Below are positions 17,801-25,430 of a stretch of DNA of 64,000 nucleotides, piece after piece (position 1 is the first letter of the stretch; each line of letters starts with the position of its first letter). The position numbers and the translations under genes were made by a program. The stretch comes from a virus. Location: positions 1 to 64,000 of the IMG/VR virus record IMGVR_UViG_3300005563_000029, one strand, 5' to 3'. The notes below the pieces were generated by a model, which saw only the letters and a list, made by a program, of their open reading frames with translations, had not been told where the DNA came from and did not search any database.

Positions 17801-18148
17801 GACCTGCCGCTGCATCGCCTCCGTATCGCCGTCGGCCGCGGCCTTCGCCTGCTCCTGCGCCTCCAGCAGAGCCTTCTCAGAGTCCGCCTGCGCCTTGTTT
17901 GCCGCATCAAGCCGGATGGAGGCCGCCTCGGCCTTCGCTGTCGCCAAACTCAGCGCATCGGCGCCGGACGCGGTCTGCAGCAGCGACTCGTCGATCTTCG
18001 CGCCGGACACCTCGGCGGAGTCTGCGGCCCCCTTGAACGTCGCCGCCAACTCGTCCAGCTTCTTCTGGACGTTGTCGTAGATCTCGGAGGCTTTGTCCCG
18101 GGCCTCAAGAACAGCAAGAACCGTGAAAGCCTCAGCTCCCAGCCCCAC
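14888..18148 (-). CDS. tail tape measure protein (TP901 family)
   Basis: 1086 residues, the longest tail gene, GTG with GAGGGGG. N-terminal 170 residues are an Ala/Lys/Gln-rich coiled coil; about 190-400 is the TP901 core ('FQDSTTVLTTSGGESA', 'GFDQIGGALATMTGQGMSAQQA'). Several hydrophobic segments lie at about 610-640 and 760-800. The C-terminal 'WKGPPEKDKILLTGNGRLI' motif is common in actinophage tape measures. Length sets the tail at roughly 160 nm (using about 1.5 angstrom per residue). It overlaps gpT by 17 nt. No peptidase or transglycosylase domain was seen. Confidence 0.92.
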   Translation of the reverse strand: MGLGAEAFTVLAVLEARDKASEIYDNVQKKLDELAATFKGAADSAEVSGAKIDESLLQTASGADALSLATAKAEAASIRLDAANKAQADSEKALLEAQEQAKAAADGDTEAMQRQVAAADKLAASQKETAKATKALRDAEADQKAITEAQTKANDDSTKKTGALGAKLGSASAAMGKVGLGVVLAGALFAKGAANFQDSTTVLTTSGGESAAELEKARQGILNLSGSTGTATKELTNGLYMLGSAGFDVAHGGLQALQAAAQGAKAENADLGTVSNALSTILTDYGIKVENNAKGQQAANAVMDQMIAVVQNGKTTTEALAASLSAVLPLASTAKLGFDQIGGALATMTGQGMSAQQASQNLANTIRSLQNPNAVAVKEMQAMGLNANNVSKNLGKVGLTGTINELTSAITAHMGPAGLVVQTAFQNSTEAAKNANAQIAQMPASLQKLAKSYLDGSVTAKQWKVDLQGLDPVSAHLMQQFATTANKTHQFNDLLASGSPAAQTYNAALSKMMGGATGLNTALMLGGNNMGKFQANVGKVQDAAKGAGSSVDGWSEIQKNFNQQLLQAKDQVEATGIRIGTALLPAVTELLKKITAILVPIESWIQGHQKLTMIILGAVAGLGLLVGSINLAVKAYKAISSAVGAVSTAVSKVIDLFGGASGAQDANAASADAAAASQDGLAASEDTATASTEASTIATDANSTSMFRSGLAAVGTAAKYLIVKAAQTAVLLATKAWMAAQIAFNAVMDANPIILVVGAIAALAAGVIYAYTHFQAFRNIVEAVWNWLKSAVSDTINFVKDHWALIVQIVTGPIGIIAVQVYQHWDTIKRYFSDAVHAVESILSWFGSLPGKFASWLASVASAVGHGVASAVSWFAGLPGRVASAITSYFSGLAGDFGRWIRGVYNSEVQEGAAILQWFKDLPGKITSALGDLSSTLWNAGVSLIKGLIGGIESMFGSVKDSLTGLVGDITSWKGPPEKDKILLTGNGRLIIQGLVAGLDQEIPAVKAKLQGLTTTIQASAAPALPAIPATGAGTATGGAAGTTVNVYNDFNGAHIMGNADMELLAQKVSGAVARILPTGGLRVAM

Positions 18149-18326
18149 GAGCAGACCCCCTCGCGGCAGCCTGCTGTGCCTGCTCTTGACGGACGATCAA
18201 CTCGATGAAAAGGACATACTCATCAACCTCACGCCATGGGCGTGTCTCCAAGTCCTCCCGGCGCAGCCCCAGCCGCTGCCAGAATTGCTGCTCCATCGCG
18301 AACATCTGTAACGACGGCGGACCCAC
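18132..18326 (-). CDS. tail assembly chaperone gpT-like part (likely made by frameshift)
   Basis: 64-codon segment with 'WQRLGLRREDLETRPWREVDEY', the characteristic gpT ending ('RPWxEVDEYVLF'). No ribosome site precedes its internal starts. Its frame overlaps the end of the gpG gene and is open back to about 18398. Relative to gpG it is in the +1 (equivalently -2) frame, so a G-T fusion would need a +1 or -2 slip between about 18398 and 18330. It lies directly before the tape measure, the invariant location of G/T chaperones. Confidence 0.65.
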   Translation of the reverse strand: MGPPSLQMFAMEQQFWQRLGLRREDLETRPWREVDEYVLFIELIVRQEQAQQAAARGSARGAGS

Positions 18327-18741
18327 CGTCCCCGACCGGATCGCCGATGACGCCAGGCTCAGGAAACCGAACCTTGTCGGCCGCCTCCCGGGGGCCGTTC
18401 AGGTCGTCCACGACCTCCCACACCTGGTCAAACACAGGCCCAGGCAGGCGGGCGATGTTGTCCCGCTTCACATTCGACGGCGACAGTGCCCACACCTCGC
18501 CGTTGTCGTCGTCGAGGTTCCAGGCAACGATGGACGCCTCGACCATGGCGTTGTGGAACGCGGCAGTGTCCAGCGTGATCGTGCCGGCACCCGACATGTC
18601 CACACGCGGCGTCGACGCCAGCGCCTTCTCGGCACGCTGCTTGTCGATGATCGACAGGCACTTGCGGACCTCGATCCAGTAGCCGCCGCCGACGTCGATC
18701 TTCTCTGTGCCGGAGTACGCGGAAAGGAACCCCACGGGCAC
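18229..18741 (-). CDS. tail assembly chaperone gpG-like
   Basis: 170 residues. N-terminal half 'GGGYWIEVRKCLSIIDKQRAEKAL' and 'FHNAMVEASIVAWNLDDDNG' match the actinophage gpG pattern in which acidic and Trp motifs precede a proline-rich tail. Gene order (tail tube, gpG, gpT, tape measure) supports this. It coats the tape measure during tail assembly and is absent from the virion. Its last 35 codons overlap the gpT frame. Confidence 0.75.
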   Translation of the reverse strand: MPVGFLSAYSGTEKIDVGGGYWIEVRKCLSIIDKQRAEKALASTPRVDMSGAGTITLDTAAFHNAMVEASIVAWNLDDDNGEVWALSPSNVKRDNIARLPGPVFDQVWEVVDDLNGPREAADKVRFPEPGVIGDPVGDGGSAVVTDVRDGAAILAAAGAAPGGLGDTPMA

Positions 18742-18818
18742 CTCGTTTCAGGGAATGAAAAACGCCCCGCGGCGGACTGCCGGGAGCGAGAATGACGGAG
18801 AGGCCTACCGACGCGGAG

Positions 18819-20042
18819 TCAGTAGGCGAGGTAGACGTTGTTCAGCACGACCGCGTTGATCGTGTACTGCGACCCGCCGGTCAGCGCGCGCGACGCCTCG
18901 TAGGTAAGCGTCGACATAACCACGTCGTCGAACTTCACGTCGGAGCCGAACTTGCTCAGCACCACCTGCGGCTGGTTGATAGTGATCGAGCCGCCATTCG
19001 TCGGATGCGCCAGCGTGAAGGAGTACGCGCCGAGCGTCTGGTTCGCCATCCGGCTGAAGTCCCCGTAGGTCGAGTCATCCAGCGACGACCACACCAGGTC
19101 GATCGCGCCGGACGTGTGCAGACTTACCGGCGTCAGGAAACTCGGCCCGTGCTGGCCGGAGTAGGTGTACGTCTCCTTGACCGCGTTGTCGATGCTGACC
19201 GTCGTGTTGGTGACGTCGTTGCGGGTGCCGCCGAAAACCGTCAGCGCCGCCTCGGTGAAGACGTATGGCAGCTCGTTCGCCACGCTCGGCGAAGTCGGCG
19301 AGTCCAGGACAGCGACCGACCGGCCCATCATGTCCGCCGAGATTTCCACCGCAGTGTTCCCCACTGGCGCCTTCAGGTCGAACTTGTTCACCCGGCAGCC
19401 AGCGAACTGCAAGCTCTGGTAGCCGCCGATGATCTTCTCGACAGTCAGCGACGGCAACGAGTTTGCCTGGTTGATCGTGTGCGTGAACGGGGCCACCACC
19501 ACGTTCACGGCGACGCCGTTCGCATGGTTGTAAGTCCAGTTCGAGTCGACCGTGCCGGCCGTGCCAACAAGCGTTGCGATCTTCCGGCACTCAGTCGTAG
19601 TCGGGGTTCCCGGCGCGTTCACATCCACCTGGATGATCGAGCCGACGGCATAGCCGGAGGCGGATGCCAACGAGATGTTGTTCGTGTTGGCGGTGATGCC
19701 GGACGCCAGCGTCGTCGCGGACGTCGGCGTCGAACCCGTCACGCCGTACCCGGGCGCCGCGTCCTGCCCGATAGACGCCACCAGCAGTTCCATCGCATTC
19801 GACGGAAAGATCGGGCCAGTGACTGCGCCGGCGAACTTCGCCTCGCCCTGCAGGTTGTAGATCTGCTTGTCCCGCAGACCCTGCATCAGCGTCGGCGAAA
19901 ACCAGCCCGGATCCTCATCCATCGTGTTCGCCGACATCGGCAGATACGCCGACGAAACTGCAGGGGTGCCGAAGGTCGCCTCTTTCGCGATCCCGGTAGC
20001 GGAGAGCGACCCAGGCCGCTCGGTGATCGTCGGGAAAGCCAC
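18819..20042 (-). CDS. major tail tube protein
   Basis: 407 residues. Position (after connectors, before the chaperones) and composition (beta-rich, Thr/Ser/Asn-rich) mark the siphovirus tail tube. N-terminal 'GIAKEATFGTPAVSSAYLPMS' is the common actinophage major tail motif; 'FKLKAPVG'-like 'KFDLKAPVGNTAVEISADMMG' follows mid-protein. A Thr-rich insertion (about 100-190, 'TSATTLASGITANTNN') is likely an Ig-like surface domain. It polymerises as hexameric rings along the tail. Confidence 0.8.
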   Translation of the reverse strand: MAFPTITERPGSLSATGIAKEATFGTPAVSSAYLPMSANTMDEDPGWFSPTLMQGLRDKQIYNLQGEAKFAGAVTGPIFPSNAMELLVASIGQDAAPGYGVTGSTPTSATTLASGITANTNNISLASASGYAVGSIIQVDVNAPGTPTTTECRKIATLVGTAGTVDSNWTYNHANGVAVNVVVAPFTHTINQANSLPSLTVEKIIGGYQSLQFAGCRVNKFDLKAPVGNTAVEISADMMGRSVAVLDSPTSPSVANELPYVFTEAALTVFGGTRNDVTNTTVSIDNAVKETYTYSGQHGPSFLTPVSLHTSGAIDLVWSSLDDSTYGDFSRMANQTLGAYSFTLAHPTNGGSITINQPQVVLSKFGSDVKFDDVVMSTLTYEASRALTGGSQYTINAVVLNNVYLAY

Positions 20043-20147
20043 GGTTCCTCCAAGCGGCGCGGATCAGCGCATGACGAAGCAGGCCGTCACCGAGCGGCGG
20101 CAGCCGAGAAGAGGGAAGAGAGGAAGGAGAAGCGGCCGAAACGAGGC

Positions 20148-20402
20148 CTACGCGGACACGTCCGGCTTCGCAGCCGTCTTGCGCGGCTTCGGCTGGGAAA
20201 CCTCCGCCGGCGCAGGCTCGGGATCCGCGGCAGAAGCATCCGCCGTCGCACCGGCCGGGGCGTCATCCACGTGCTCGAAGTCGGGGCGGCCGGCCACAAC
20301 CTCGGCGGCGACACCCGTCAGAACGTCACCCGGCTGAACCTCACCCAGCCACGGCAGCGCCACAAACGACAGGGGCTGCTGGCCACGGAAGATCTCACTC
20401 AC
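20148..20402 (-). CDS. small phage protein, disordered acidic/proline-rich tail
   Basis: 84 residues; ATG overlaps the preceding stop (ATGA at 20399). The N-terminal 45 residues are folded-looking ('SFVALPWLGEVQPGDVLTG'); the rest is Ala/Pro/Glu-rich and ends with a basic motif 'KPRKTAAK'. Unrecognised. It sits between the head-tail connector and the tail tube, so it may be a completion or assembly factor. Confidence 0.6.
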   Translation of the reverse strand: MSEIFRGQQPLSFVALPWLGEVQPGDVLTGVAAEVVAGRPDFEHVDDAPAGATADASAADPEPAPAEVSQPKPRKTAAKPDVSA

Positions 20403-20866
20403 TGTGGGCCTCCAAAGACACCGCTCATGATGGTGGAGAACGAATCCCGCAGCTCCGGGAGCAGCGGCTCGACCGCGCGCGACGCGAAATGATTCGATCG
20501 GGTGCCAGGGTGGTTCACCCGCTTAGCGAAAACCTGGCCGGCCGCGGCGGTAGTGAACGCCAGAGCCCGCTTGTTACGCGGCACGATCATGTGGGGTCGG
20601 GTGCCGTCCACCACGAACGGCACATACGGCAGCGGCGACCCGAACTGAATCACCACAGACCCGGCCCGCGACGTGGTGCGCTGGGTGATTGAACCCTTCA
20701 ACTTCCCGGCGTTCCTGCCCTGGCCAATCGGAGCCTTGTTCTTGATCGCGGTACGGACCAGCGGGCGCGTCACGTTCGCCCACCGCGCGGCCCCGATCTT
20801 CCACGCCGCGTCGCCGCCGAGCCGCGGCGGAGGCTCTGTGAACGTAAAACTCATGAAGCTGCTCAC
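20399..20866 (-). CDS. HK97 gp10-like head-tail connector
   Basis: 155 residues (ATG 20854 is an alternative start). The central 'APIGQGRNAGKLKGSITQRT' and 'PYVPFVVDGTRPHMIVPRNKRAL' match the HK97 gp10/tail-terminator-like family: a basic strand, a GTxPH turn and an R-rich loop. Such proteins join capsid adaptor and tail. It overlaps the next gene by 4 nt on each side, part of the connector cassette. Confidence 0.8.
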   Translation of the reverse strand: MSSFMSFTFTEPPPRLGGDAAWKIGAARWANVTRPLVRTAIKNKAPIGQGRNAGKLKGSITQRTTSRAGSVVIQFGSPLPYVPFVVDGTRPHMIVPRNKRALAFTTAAAGQVFAKRVNHPGTRSNHFASRAVEPLLPELRDSFSTIMSGVFGGPQ

Positions 20867-21372
20867 GCATGCACCGCCTCGTAAATGTCCACGCCGAGGC
20901 GAGCCGAGTAATACAGCATCTGCATCGACGCCGGCACGTGCTCCGGCGGGTACTCCAACTCGAAGTCCTCGCCGGTGTTCAAGATCTGCGACGACCCGTC
21001 CGGGATCACCTCCGGGTTCGTGCCGATCGTGTTGCCCAGCGGATCGATGAACGTTGGGATCTCTGTCTTCCAGTACGCCGCCATCACCGTGTCGACGATC
21101 GTGGGGAATTCCAGATCGTTGGTCTCCGGGTCAGGTGTCGTCTCGTATGCGAGGTAGACGTCGACCACCCACTGCAGACGCTTGAAGCCAGCGCGGCGTG
21201 GAGCGGTCTGCCGGTTGGCACGGAGGCGGGCACCCTGCACGATCGCGACCGGGCCGTCCAGGTCGCTCAACGTCGGCGGCGTCACGTAAGCCACGAGCGG
21301 TGCTGTCGCGCCGGGGATCAGCAGGCCGTCGATGATGTGCTTGCAATACAGTTGCACCGATGTCAGGGGCAT
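20863..21372 (-). CDS. tail completion / neck protein
   Basis: 169 residues. 'VQGARLRANRQTAPRRAGFKR' followed by 'VDVYLAYETTPDPE' and 'FPTIVDTVMAAYW' is an alpha/beta pattern seen in siphovirus tail-terminator proteins that cap the tail tube before head joining. No catalytic motif. Coupled to gp10-like protein by ATGA. Function assigned mainly from gene order. Confidence 0.6.
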   Translation of the reverse strand: MPLTSVQLYCKHIIDGLLIPGATAPLVAYVTPPTLSDLDGPVAIVQGARLRANRQTAPRRAGFKRLQWVVDVYLAYETTPDPETNDLEFPTIVDTVMAAYWKTEIPTFIDPLGNTIGTNPEVIPDGSSQILNTGEDFELEYPPEHVPASMQMLYYSARLGVDIYEAVHA

Positions 21373-21425
21373 GATTCACCCCCAAACAGTCAGAGCACAG
21401 GGGCCGGTACTGCAGCGGGAGCAGG

Positions 21426-21560
21426 TCAAAAGCCCTTACGGAGGTTCGCACCGTGCGTGCGGGCACGCCTGCCAACCCGGATGTCCTTCGCCTTCTTCGC
21501 CTTCGCCGTCCGCGTCGAAGCCTTACGAACCCGGCCGTGATACGCAGCGTGCCGAACCAT
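21426..21560 (-). CDS. 44-aa highly basic protein
   Basis: ATG 21560 is set by a GAGGGAG site 7 nt upstream. Of 44 residues about 15 are Lys or Arg ('KASTRTAKAKKAKDIRVGRRAR'), with almost no acidic residues, suggesting nucleic-acid binding or a scaffold plug. It sits between two connector genes. Unrecognised. Small basic genes in this place occur in some actinophages. Confidence 0.5.
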   Translation of the reverse strand: MVRHAAYHGRVRKASTRTAKAKKAKDIRVGRRARTHGANLRKGF

Positions 21561-21576
21561 CGTGGAACTCCCTCGG

Positions 21577-22518
21577 CTAGACGATCCTGCGAAACGGTTC
21601 GAGCAGCAGCTCCCAATGAGTCTGCAACTCCTCAACACTGGTGCCGCTCGACTGCTCCGAACCCGGCAGCGTCTGAATCGTGATCGCCGTAATCCCCGAC
21701 GTCAGCGCCTGCGTCATCGCCGCCATCACAGTCGCCCACATCACATTCGCCGGCAGCGCCGACACCACCACACCCTGCGTGTGCTGATACGTCAGCGGCG
21801 ACGTCAACGTCACCGTGCCCGGCCCCGTCTGCGCCGTCCCCACCCCGTTCGGCAACGGTAACGGCGAATCCGCCGACACCGACAACACCGACACCGGCTC
21901 AGTCTGCCCGCCGTCATACACGAAACCCGACGCGCCGGCCCAGCCAGTCACATCGTCCACATACAGCGTCTGCGCGTTCTGCGCCGCCGTCGCAGTCAAC
22001 GACGTATGCGGCCAGCCGTTCGTGTACGACACCAGCAGCCGCAGATAGTTGCGCCCGCAACCGCGGGCCAGAACCCCCGGCGCCAACAGAATCGACGACC
22101 CGCCGTCCGGCCCGTCGGCCGCGGCCGTGTCCGTGGCCACGTTGATCAGCGGATGCTCGATCTCGTACTGCGACGACGGCACCTGAGTCCACTGCCGCGG
22201 GAACAGCCGGTTCGGCGACGTCTGCACCGCCAGCACTTGCGTCACCGGCCAGCGGCGCATAACCAGCTGGCCGATGTCGGTGTTGGGCTGAAAACCGACG
22301 CGCAGACCCGGGCCGGTCAACTCCTCGGTGTTGATCGTGGAGCGGAGAGGCTGGTTGGCGTAGGTGTCGATCATGGAGGTCGCCCGCCACGCGACGTTCG
22401 TGGCCTCCGCCTCGACCTCCTTCTGGGAGGCCTTCGGATTCGGGATCAATCGCCAGCTCACACCCGTGGGTGCGGAGAAGAGCATAGGGACGTTGACATA
22501 GGGCGTGCCTAGACCCAC
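21577..22518 (-). CDS. head-to-tail adaptor protein (gp6-like)
   Basis: 313 residues, the first connector after the capsid. N-terminal helical part (about 25-60, 'EVEAEATNVAWRATSMIDTYA') is like the HK97 gp6/gp15 adaptor; the later half holds beta segments with 'TLYVDDVTGWAGASGFVYD' that resemble an inserted hedgehog/Ig-like domain. 'YLRLLVSYTNGWPHT' is common in actinophage head-tail connectors. Fits the ring that docks under the portal. Confidence 0.7.
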   Translation of the reverse strand: MGLGTPYVNVPMLFSAPTGVSWRLIPNPKASQKEVEAEATNVAWRATSMIDTYANQPLRSTINTEELTGPGLRVGFQPNTDIGQLVMRRWPVTQVLAVQTSPNRLFPRQWTQVPSSQYEIEHPLINVATDTAAADGPDGGSSILLAPGVLARGCGRNYLRLLVSYTNGWPHTSLTATAAQNAQTLYVDDVTGWAGASGFVYDGGQTEPVSVLSVSADSPLPLPNGVGTAQTGPGTVTLTSPLTYQHTQGVVVSALPANVMWATVMAAMTQALTSGITAITIQTLPGSEQSSGTSVEELQTHWELLLEPFRRIV

Positions 22519-22573
22519 GGTGCCACCCCCTCAACGCTTTAAGCTGGCGCTGAACGCGAGAACGGCAGAGAGG

Positions 22574-23020
22574 TCAGGACTCGTCGGAAGTTGCGGACTT
22601 TGCCGTCCTGCCGCCGCGGCCCCGAGTGGACGACGACTTCGCCGCAGTCTCGGCCGGAGGCTTCGGCTCGGACTCGCCCTTCGGCTGCGCCGGTTCCGTG
22701 TCGGTTGCCACACCGGACGGAACCTCGGTAGCCGGCGGTGCCACGCCCAGCGCCTGCGCCAGCAGCGACGTCACCGCGCCCTGGCCCTCGCTCATCCGCC
22801 GCAACTCCGCCAACAGCGTCGCCGGATCCCGCAGCCGATCCAACTCCTCCGCGGCCAGCCGCAACGCCCGCTCGTCCTCAGACTCCCAGCCTGGCCGGCC
22901 ATGAAGCTTCGCGTACATCGCATCCGGCAGACCATCGAACGCGCCGGTCGCGTCAGGAGTGAACGAACCAAACTCCGGGTCGTCGACCTGTGTCGCGCCC
23001 GTCTTGCTGTAGAGGCGCAT
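22574..23020 (-). CDS. phage protein, unknown, disordered C-terminus
   Basis: 148 residues, ATG with AAGGAG upstream. An acidic helical middle ('LRLAAEELDRLRDPATLLAEL') leads to a long Pro/Ala/Lys/Glu-rich tail ending in Arg/Gly-rich and Lys/Ser-rich sequence. No family recognised. Lies between the decoration-like protein and the adaptor; could be an assembly or capsid-cementing factor. Confidence 0.55.
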   Translation of the reverse strand: MRLYSKTGATQVDDPEFGSFTPDATGAFDGLPDAMYAKLHGRPGWESEDERALRLAAEELDRLRDPATLLAELRRMSEGQGAVTSLLAQALGVAPPATEVPSGVATDTEPAQPKGESEPKPPAETAAKSSSTRGRGGRTAKSATSDES

Positions 23021-23058
23021 GGCGCTCCTTCAGGTAGGGAAGCCGGTCGGCTTCGGAA

Positions 23059-23757
23059 TCAGGTGACGATGACGAGCGGCGTTGTGCCGACCGTCGTCGG
23101 CGTTGCGATCGTCGCCGGCGCCGTAGTAGTCAGAGCACTGCCCGACGTCTGCGACAGCACCTTCAGCCCCGACACCACCGCCCCCGACGCCACAGCGTTC
23201 ACCGATGCGCCAACCAGCGAAGGCGGAGTAGTTGCCGTCACCATGCACGCCGCGTAGTAGATGCCGGTCGTCGTTACCGCATACGGCGACGCCAGCGCCA
23301 CGGTCTTCGCCGTGGACGCAGCCCACGCTGCGTTCGCCTGGTCCGCAGTCTGCGCCAGCAGCGCCGGAGTTCCGGCCGTCGAATACAGCGCGAACCACCA
23401 GTGCGTCGGCGTACCAGCCGCCGTCGAGCCGGAGGTGAACGTCAGGTTCGTTACCGTGTCGCCCGCGTACAGCAGGATCGCGGTCGACGTCATCACGCCC
23501 GTCGCCAGCGCCGACAAGTCCGTGCCTGCCTGGCTGCGGTGGATGTTCGACCGCATGAACGCCGGCGCGCCGGACAGGTAGTACTCCAGTTGGCTCATGT
23601 ACGCCTGCTGGGCCTGGGGAACGTCGGTCGGGGACACGCCCGCAGCCAGCCCAGTGATCTTGTTGGACCCCATGGCGATCGCACCCTGCATGGTGCCGCC
23701 GGTGATGGGCAGAGTGTCGGCGTAGGCGGCGATCACGCCGTCGTTCGGGTTGGACAT
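23059..23757 (-). CDS. head or fibre surface protein
   Basis: 232 residues from ATG 23757 with GGGAG upstream. The N-terminal 'TMQGAIAMGSNKITGLAAG' is the beta-helix motif common at the start of phage tail fibres; the rest is a Thr/Ser/Ala-rich beta protein. It is placed directly after the major capsid gene, so it may form capsid fibres or decoration rather than tail fibres. Undetermined. Confidence 0.55.
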   Translation of the reverse strand: MSNPNDGVIAAYADTLPITGGTMQGAIAMGSNKITGLAAGVSPTDVPQAQQAYMSQLEYYLSGAPAFMRSNIHRSQAGTDLSALATGVMTSTAILLYAGDTVTNLTFTSGSTAAGTPTHWWFALYSTAGTPALLAQTADQANAAWAASTAKTVALASPYAVTTTGIYYAACMVTATTPPSLVGASVNAVASGAVVSGLKVLSQTSGSALTTTAPATIATPTTVGTTPLVIVT

Positions 23758-23792
23758 CAACGCTCCCGGAACGTCCTGGGGGTGGGCATGCG

Positions 23793-23822
23793 AAAGGCCG
23801 AGGCGGGAGAGCCTCGGCCTTT
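23793..23822. terminator. hairpin after the major capsid gene
   Basis: Perfect 12-bp stem AAAGGCCGAGGC (23793-23804) with 23811-23822, loop GGGAGA; reading minus, it ends in a TTT. It lies 33 bp after the capsid gene stop and before the next late gene, so it probably isolates or attenuates the capsid transcript. The minus-strand sequence continues TTTCGCATGCCC, a trailer shared with other hairpins here. Confidence 0.75.
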
Positions 23823-23854
23823 GTGGAGAGAAACAGCCAGCCTGACGTGGCGTT

Positions 23855-25342
23855 TTACGCCACGTTGGACAAGATGCCTGCGGCCAGAGGCGCCCTGTTC
23901 AAGAAGGCCCCGACCGAGCGGATCTCAAATTCCTTACGCGGCCCGCCGCCCGCGGTGTTCGCAACCCGGGAGATCCCGTAGTCGAACTGCGCGGTGTCCC
24001 GCAGCGCCCTGTACTCCAGCACCGTGGAGATGTTCGCCTGCGGGAACGGAACCCTGTCGCTGCGAGCGATGATGGTGCCGGGCGGCAGCGACACGTGGAC
24101 CTCGATCGGCACGGTGACGCCGCCGGCGGGGGCGTTGACGATCTCGCCGACCCGACCGCCCGCGGTCACGGAGATACGGCCGGATGCGTCGGTGTTCAGG
24201 AACGTGGTCGCGGAGCTGGAGCCGAGGACGAGGTTGGCGATCTCCTGTGCCTGCGCGGCGTTCATCATCAGCGCGGTAGGGGAGCACTTGACCTGGTTCC
24301 ACAGCGGCAGGAACAGCTTGTTCTCGATCTCGTTGACCGAGCCGCCGGACAGGGTGAGAGCGGCGCCGTCGAGGCTGCTGAACACAGCCGGGTTGGTGGT
24401 GGCGGTGCCAGGCTGCACCCACTGGCCGGTCGAGGAGTAGTCGCCGGTGAGGGACGCCATGAACCCGTCGTAGTCGTTGGCGTTGGCGGATCCGTTGTCG
24501 GCGGCACCGTTGTAGGTGGGGACCGCGTTGGCGGTGCCCTTCCAGGAGGTGGACAGGTCCGGCAGGGTCGTCGGCAGCGCGTTGTTCGACGAGATCGTCG
24601 AAGTGATCGTTGCGGTGTTGACGGTGGTGGTCGTGTAGTAGTACCAGGTGGTGCCGTCTGCGGAGTAGAACCAGTCGTAGCAGACGGCGCCGCGGACGGC
24701 GGGCACCGTGGCGGTGATGCTGTTGGTGCTGCCGGATCCGAAGGTGGTGGTCGCGGCGGCGCCCTGGCTGTTGCCGGAGCCGTAGTAGTAGCCGGAGCCG
24801 GTGCGGGCGGCGACGCCGATGTGGGGGGTGACGGCACCGATGGTGCCGCCGGTGGCGTGCTGGGTGAGTGTCGGTGCGGTGGTTGCGGCGAGGGCGAAGC
24901 TCTGGGCGCCGAGCAGCTTCCGGTCGTCGCCGATGAGGACCTGGTTGAGGACGTTGAAGGTGGCGACCGCATACGGGTCGGCGTATCCCTTGGCGAGGTC
25001 GAACGCGTCCTGGGTGACGAGGCCGGCGAGGCCGGTGGGCTTGTACTTGGCCTGGAAGTCCTGCTCGCTGAACACGGCTTCGTTGGCGGCGTAGTCGAAG
25101 CCCATGGAGGGGTCGGGCTGCGAGTTCGTCAGGTTCATGATCGCGCGCCAGACGGCCATCGGGTTGCCGTCGGGGCTCTGCTTGCGCGCGACGTGGTCCC
25201 GGAACGGGGTGACGACCGGGATGAGGGTGACGAGTTCGGACAGGTCGTAGCTGTAGATGCCGGTCGACTCGAGGATGCCGGTGGTCTGCGCCTTGGTGAT
25301 GGCGGCCAGGGTTTCCTCGGTGACGTCTTGCATGGTGCTCAA
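23855..25342 (-). CDS. major capsid protein (HK97 fold)
   Basis: 495 residues from TTG 25342, preceded by an AGAGG site; ATG 25333 or 25363 are alternatives. Long, dense late gene downstream of scaffold and protease. Mid-region about 150-300 is Thr/Ser/Gly-rich and probably an inserted I-type domain. The C-terminal core has 'VGEIVNAPAGGVTVPIEVHV' and 'GGGPRKEFEIRSVGAFLNRAP', consistent with the P-domain of HK97-like capsids. Residues 27-33 are TGIYSYD, encoded by a 21-bp stretch identical to one in the portal gene. It is bracketed by two terminator-like hairpins. Confidence 0.85.
   Translation of the reverse strand: MSTMQDVTEETLAAITKAQTTGILESTGIYSYDLSELVTLIPVVTPFRDHVARKQSPDGNPMAVWRAIMNLTNSQPDPSMGFDYAANEAVFSEQDFQAKYKPTGLAGLVTQDAFDLAKGYADPYAVATFNVLNQVLIGDDRKLLGAQSFALAATTAPTLTQHATGGTIGAVTPHIGVAARTGSGYYYGSGNSQGAAATTTFGSGSTNSITATVPAVRGAVCYDWFYSADGTTWYYYTTTTVNTATITSTISSNNALPTTLPDLSTSWKGTANAVPTYNGAADNGSANANDYDGFMASLTGDYSSTGQWVQPGTATTNPAVFSSLDGAALTLSGGSVNEIENKLFLPLWNQVKCSPTALMMNAAQAQEIANLVLGSSSATTFLNTDASGRISVTAGGRVGEIVNAPAGGVTVPIEVHVSLPPGTIIARSDRVPFPQANISTVLEYRALRDTAQFDYGISRVANTAGGGPRKEFEIRSVGAFLNRAPLAAGILSNVA
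25244..25264 (-). repeat. 21-bp perfect repeat, capsid copy
   Basis: Identical over all 21 bases to 29524-29544, same strand and same reading frame, coding TGIYSYD with the same seven codons. The flanking codons differ, so the match is limited to the heptapeptide. Confidence 0.85.
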
Positions 25343-25368
25343 GGCGCTACCTCTTTCGGGCATGCGAA

Positions 25369-25399
25369 AGCCCCCGGCGCCGTGGGCGTCTCGGGGGCT
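25369..25399. terminator. hairpin before the major capsid gene
   Basis: Eight-base arms AGCCCCCG (25369-25376) and CGGGGGCT (25392-25399) with a 15-nt loop, in the 88-bp gap between scaffold and capsid genes. It is weaker than the others but followed on the minus strand by CTTTCGCATGCCC, the shared trailer. Probably an attenuator or processing stem. Confidence 0.5.
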
Positions 25400-25430
25400 G
25401 GGGTTTGTGGAGGAGGTGGTGCTCGCGGGG

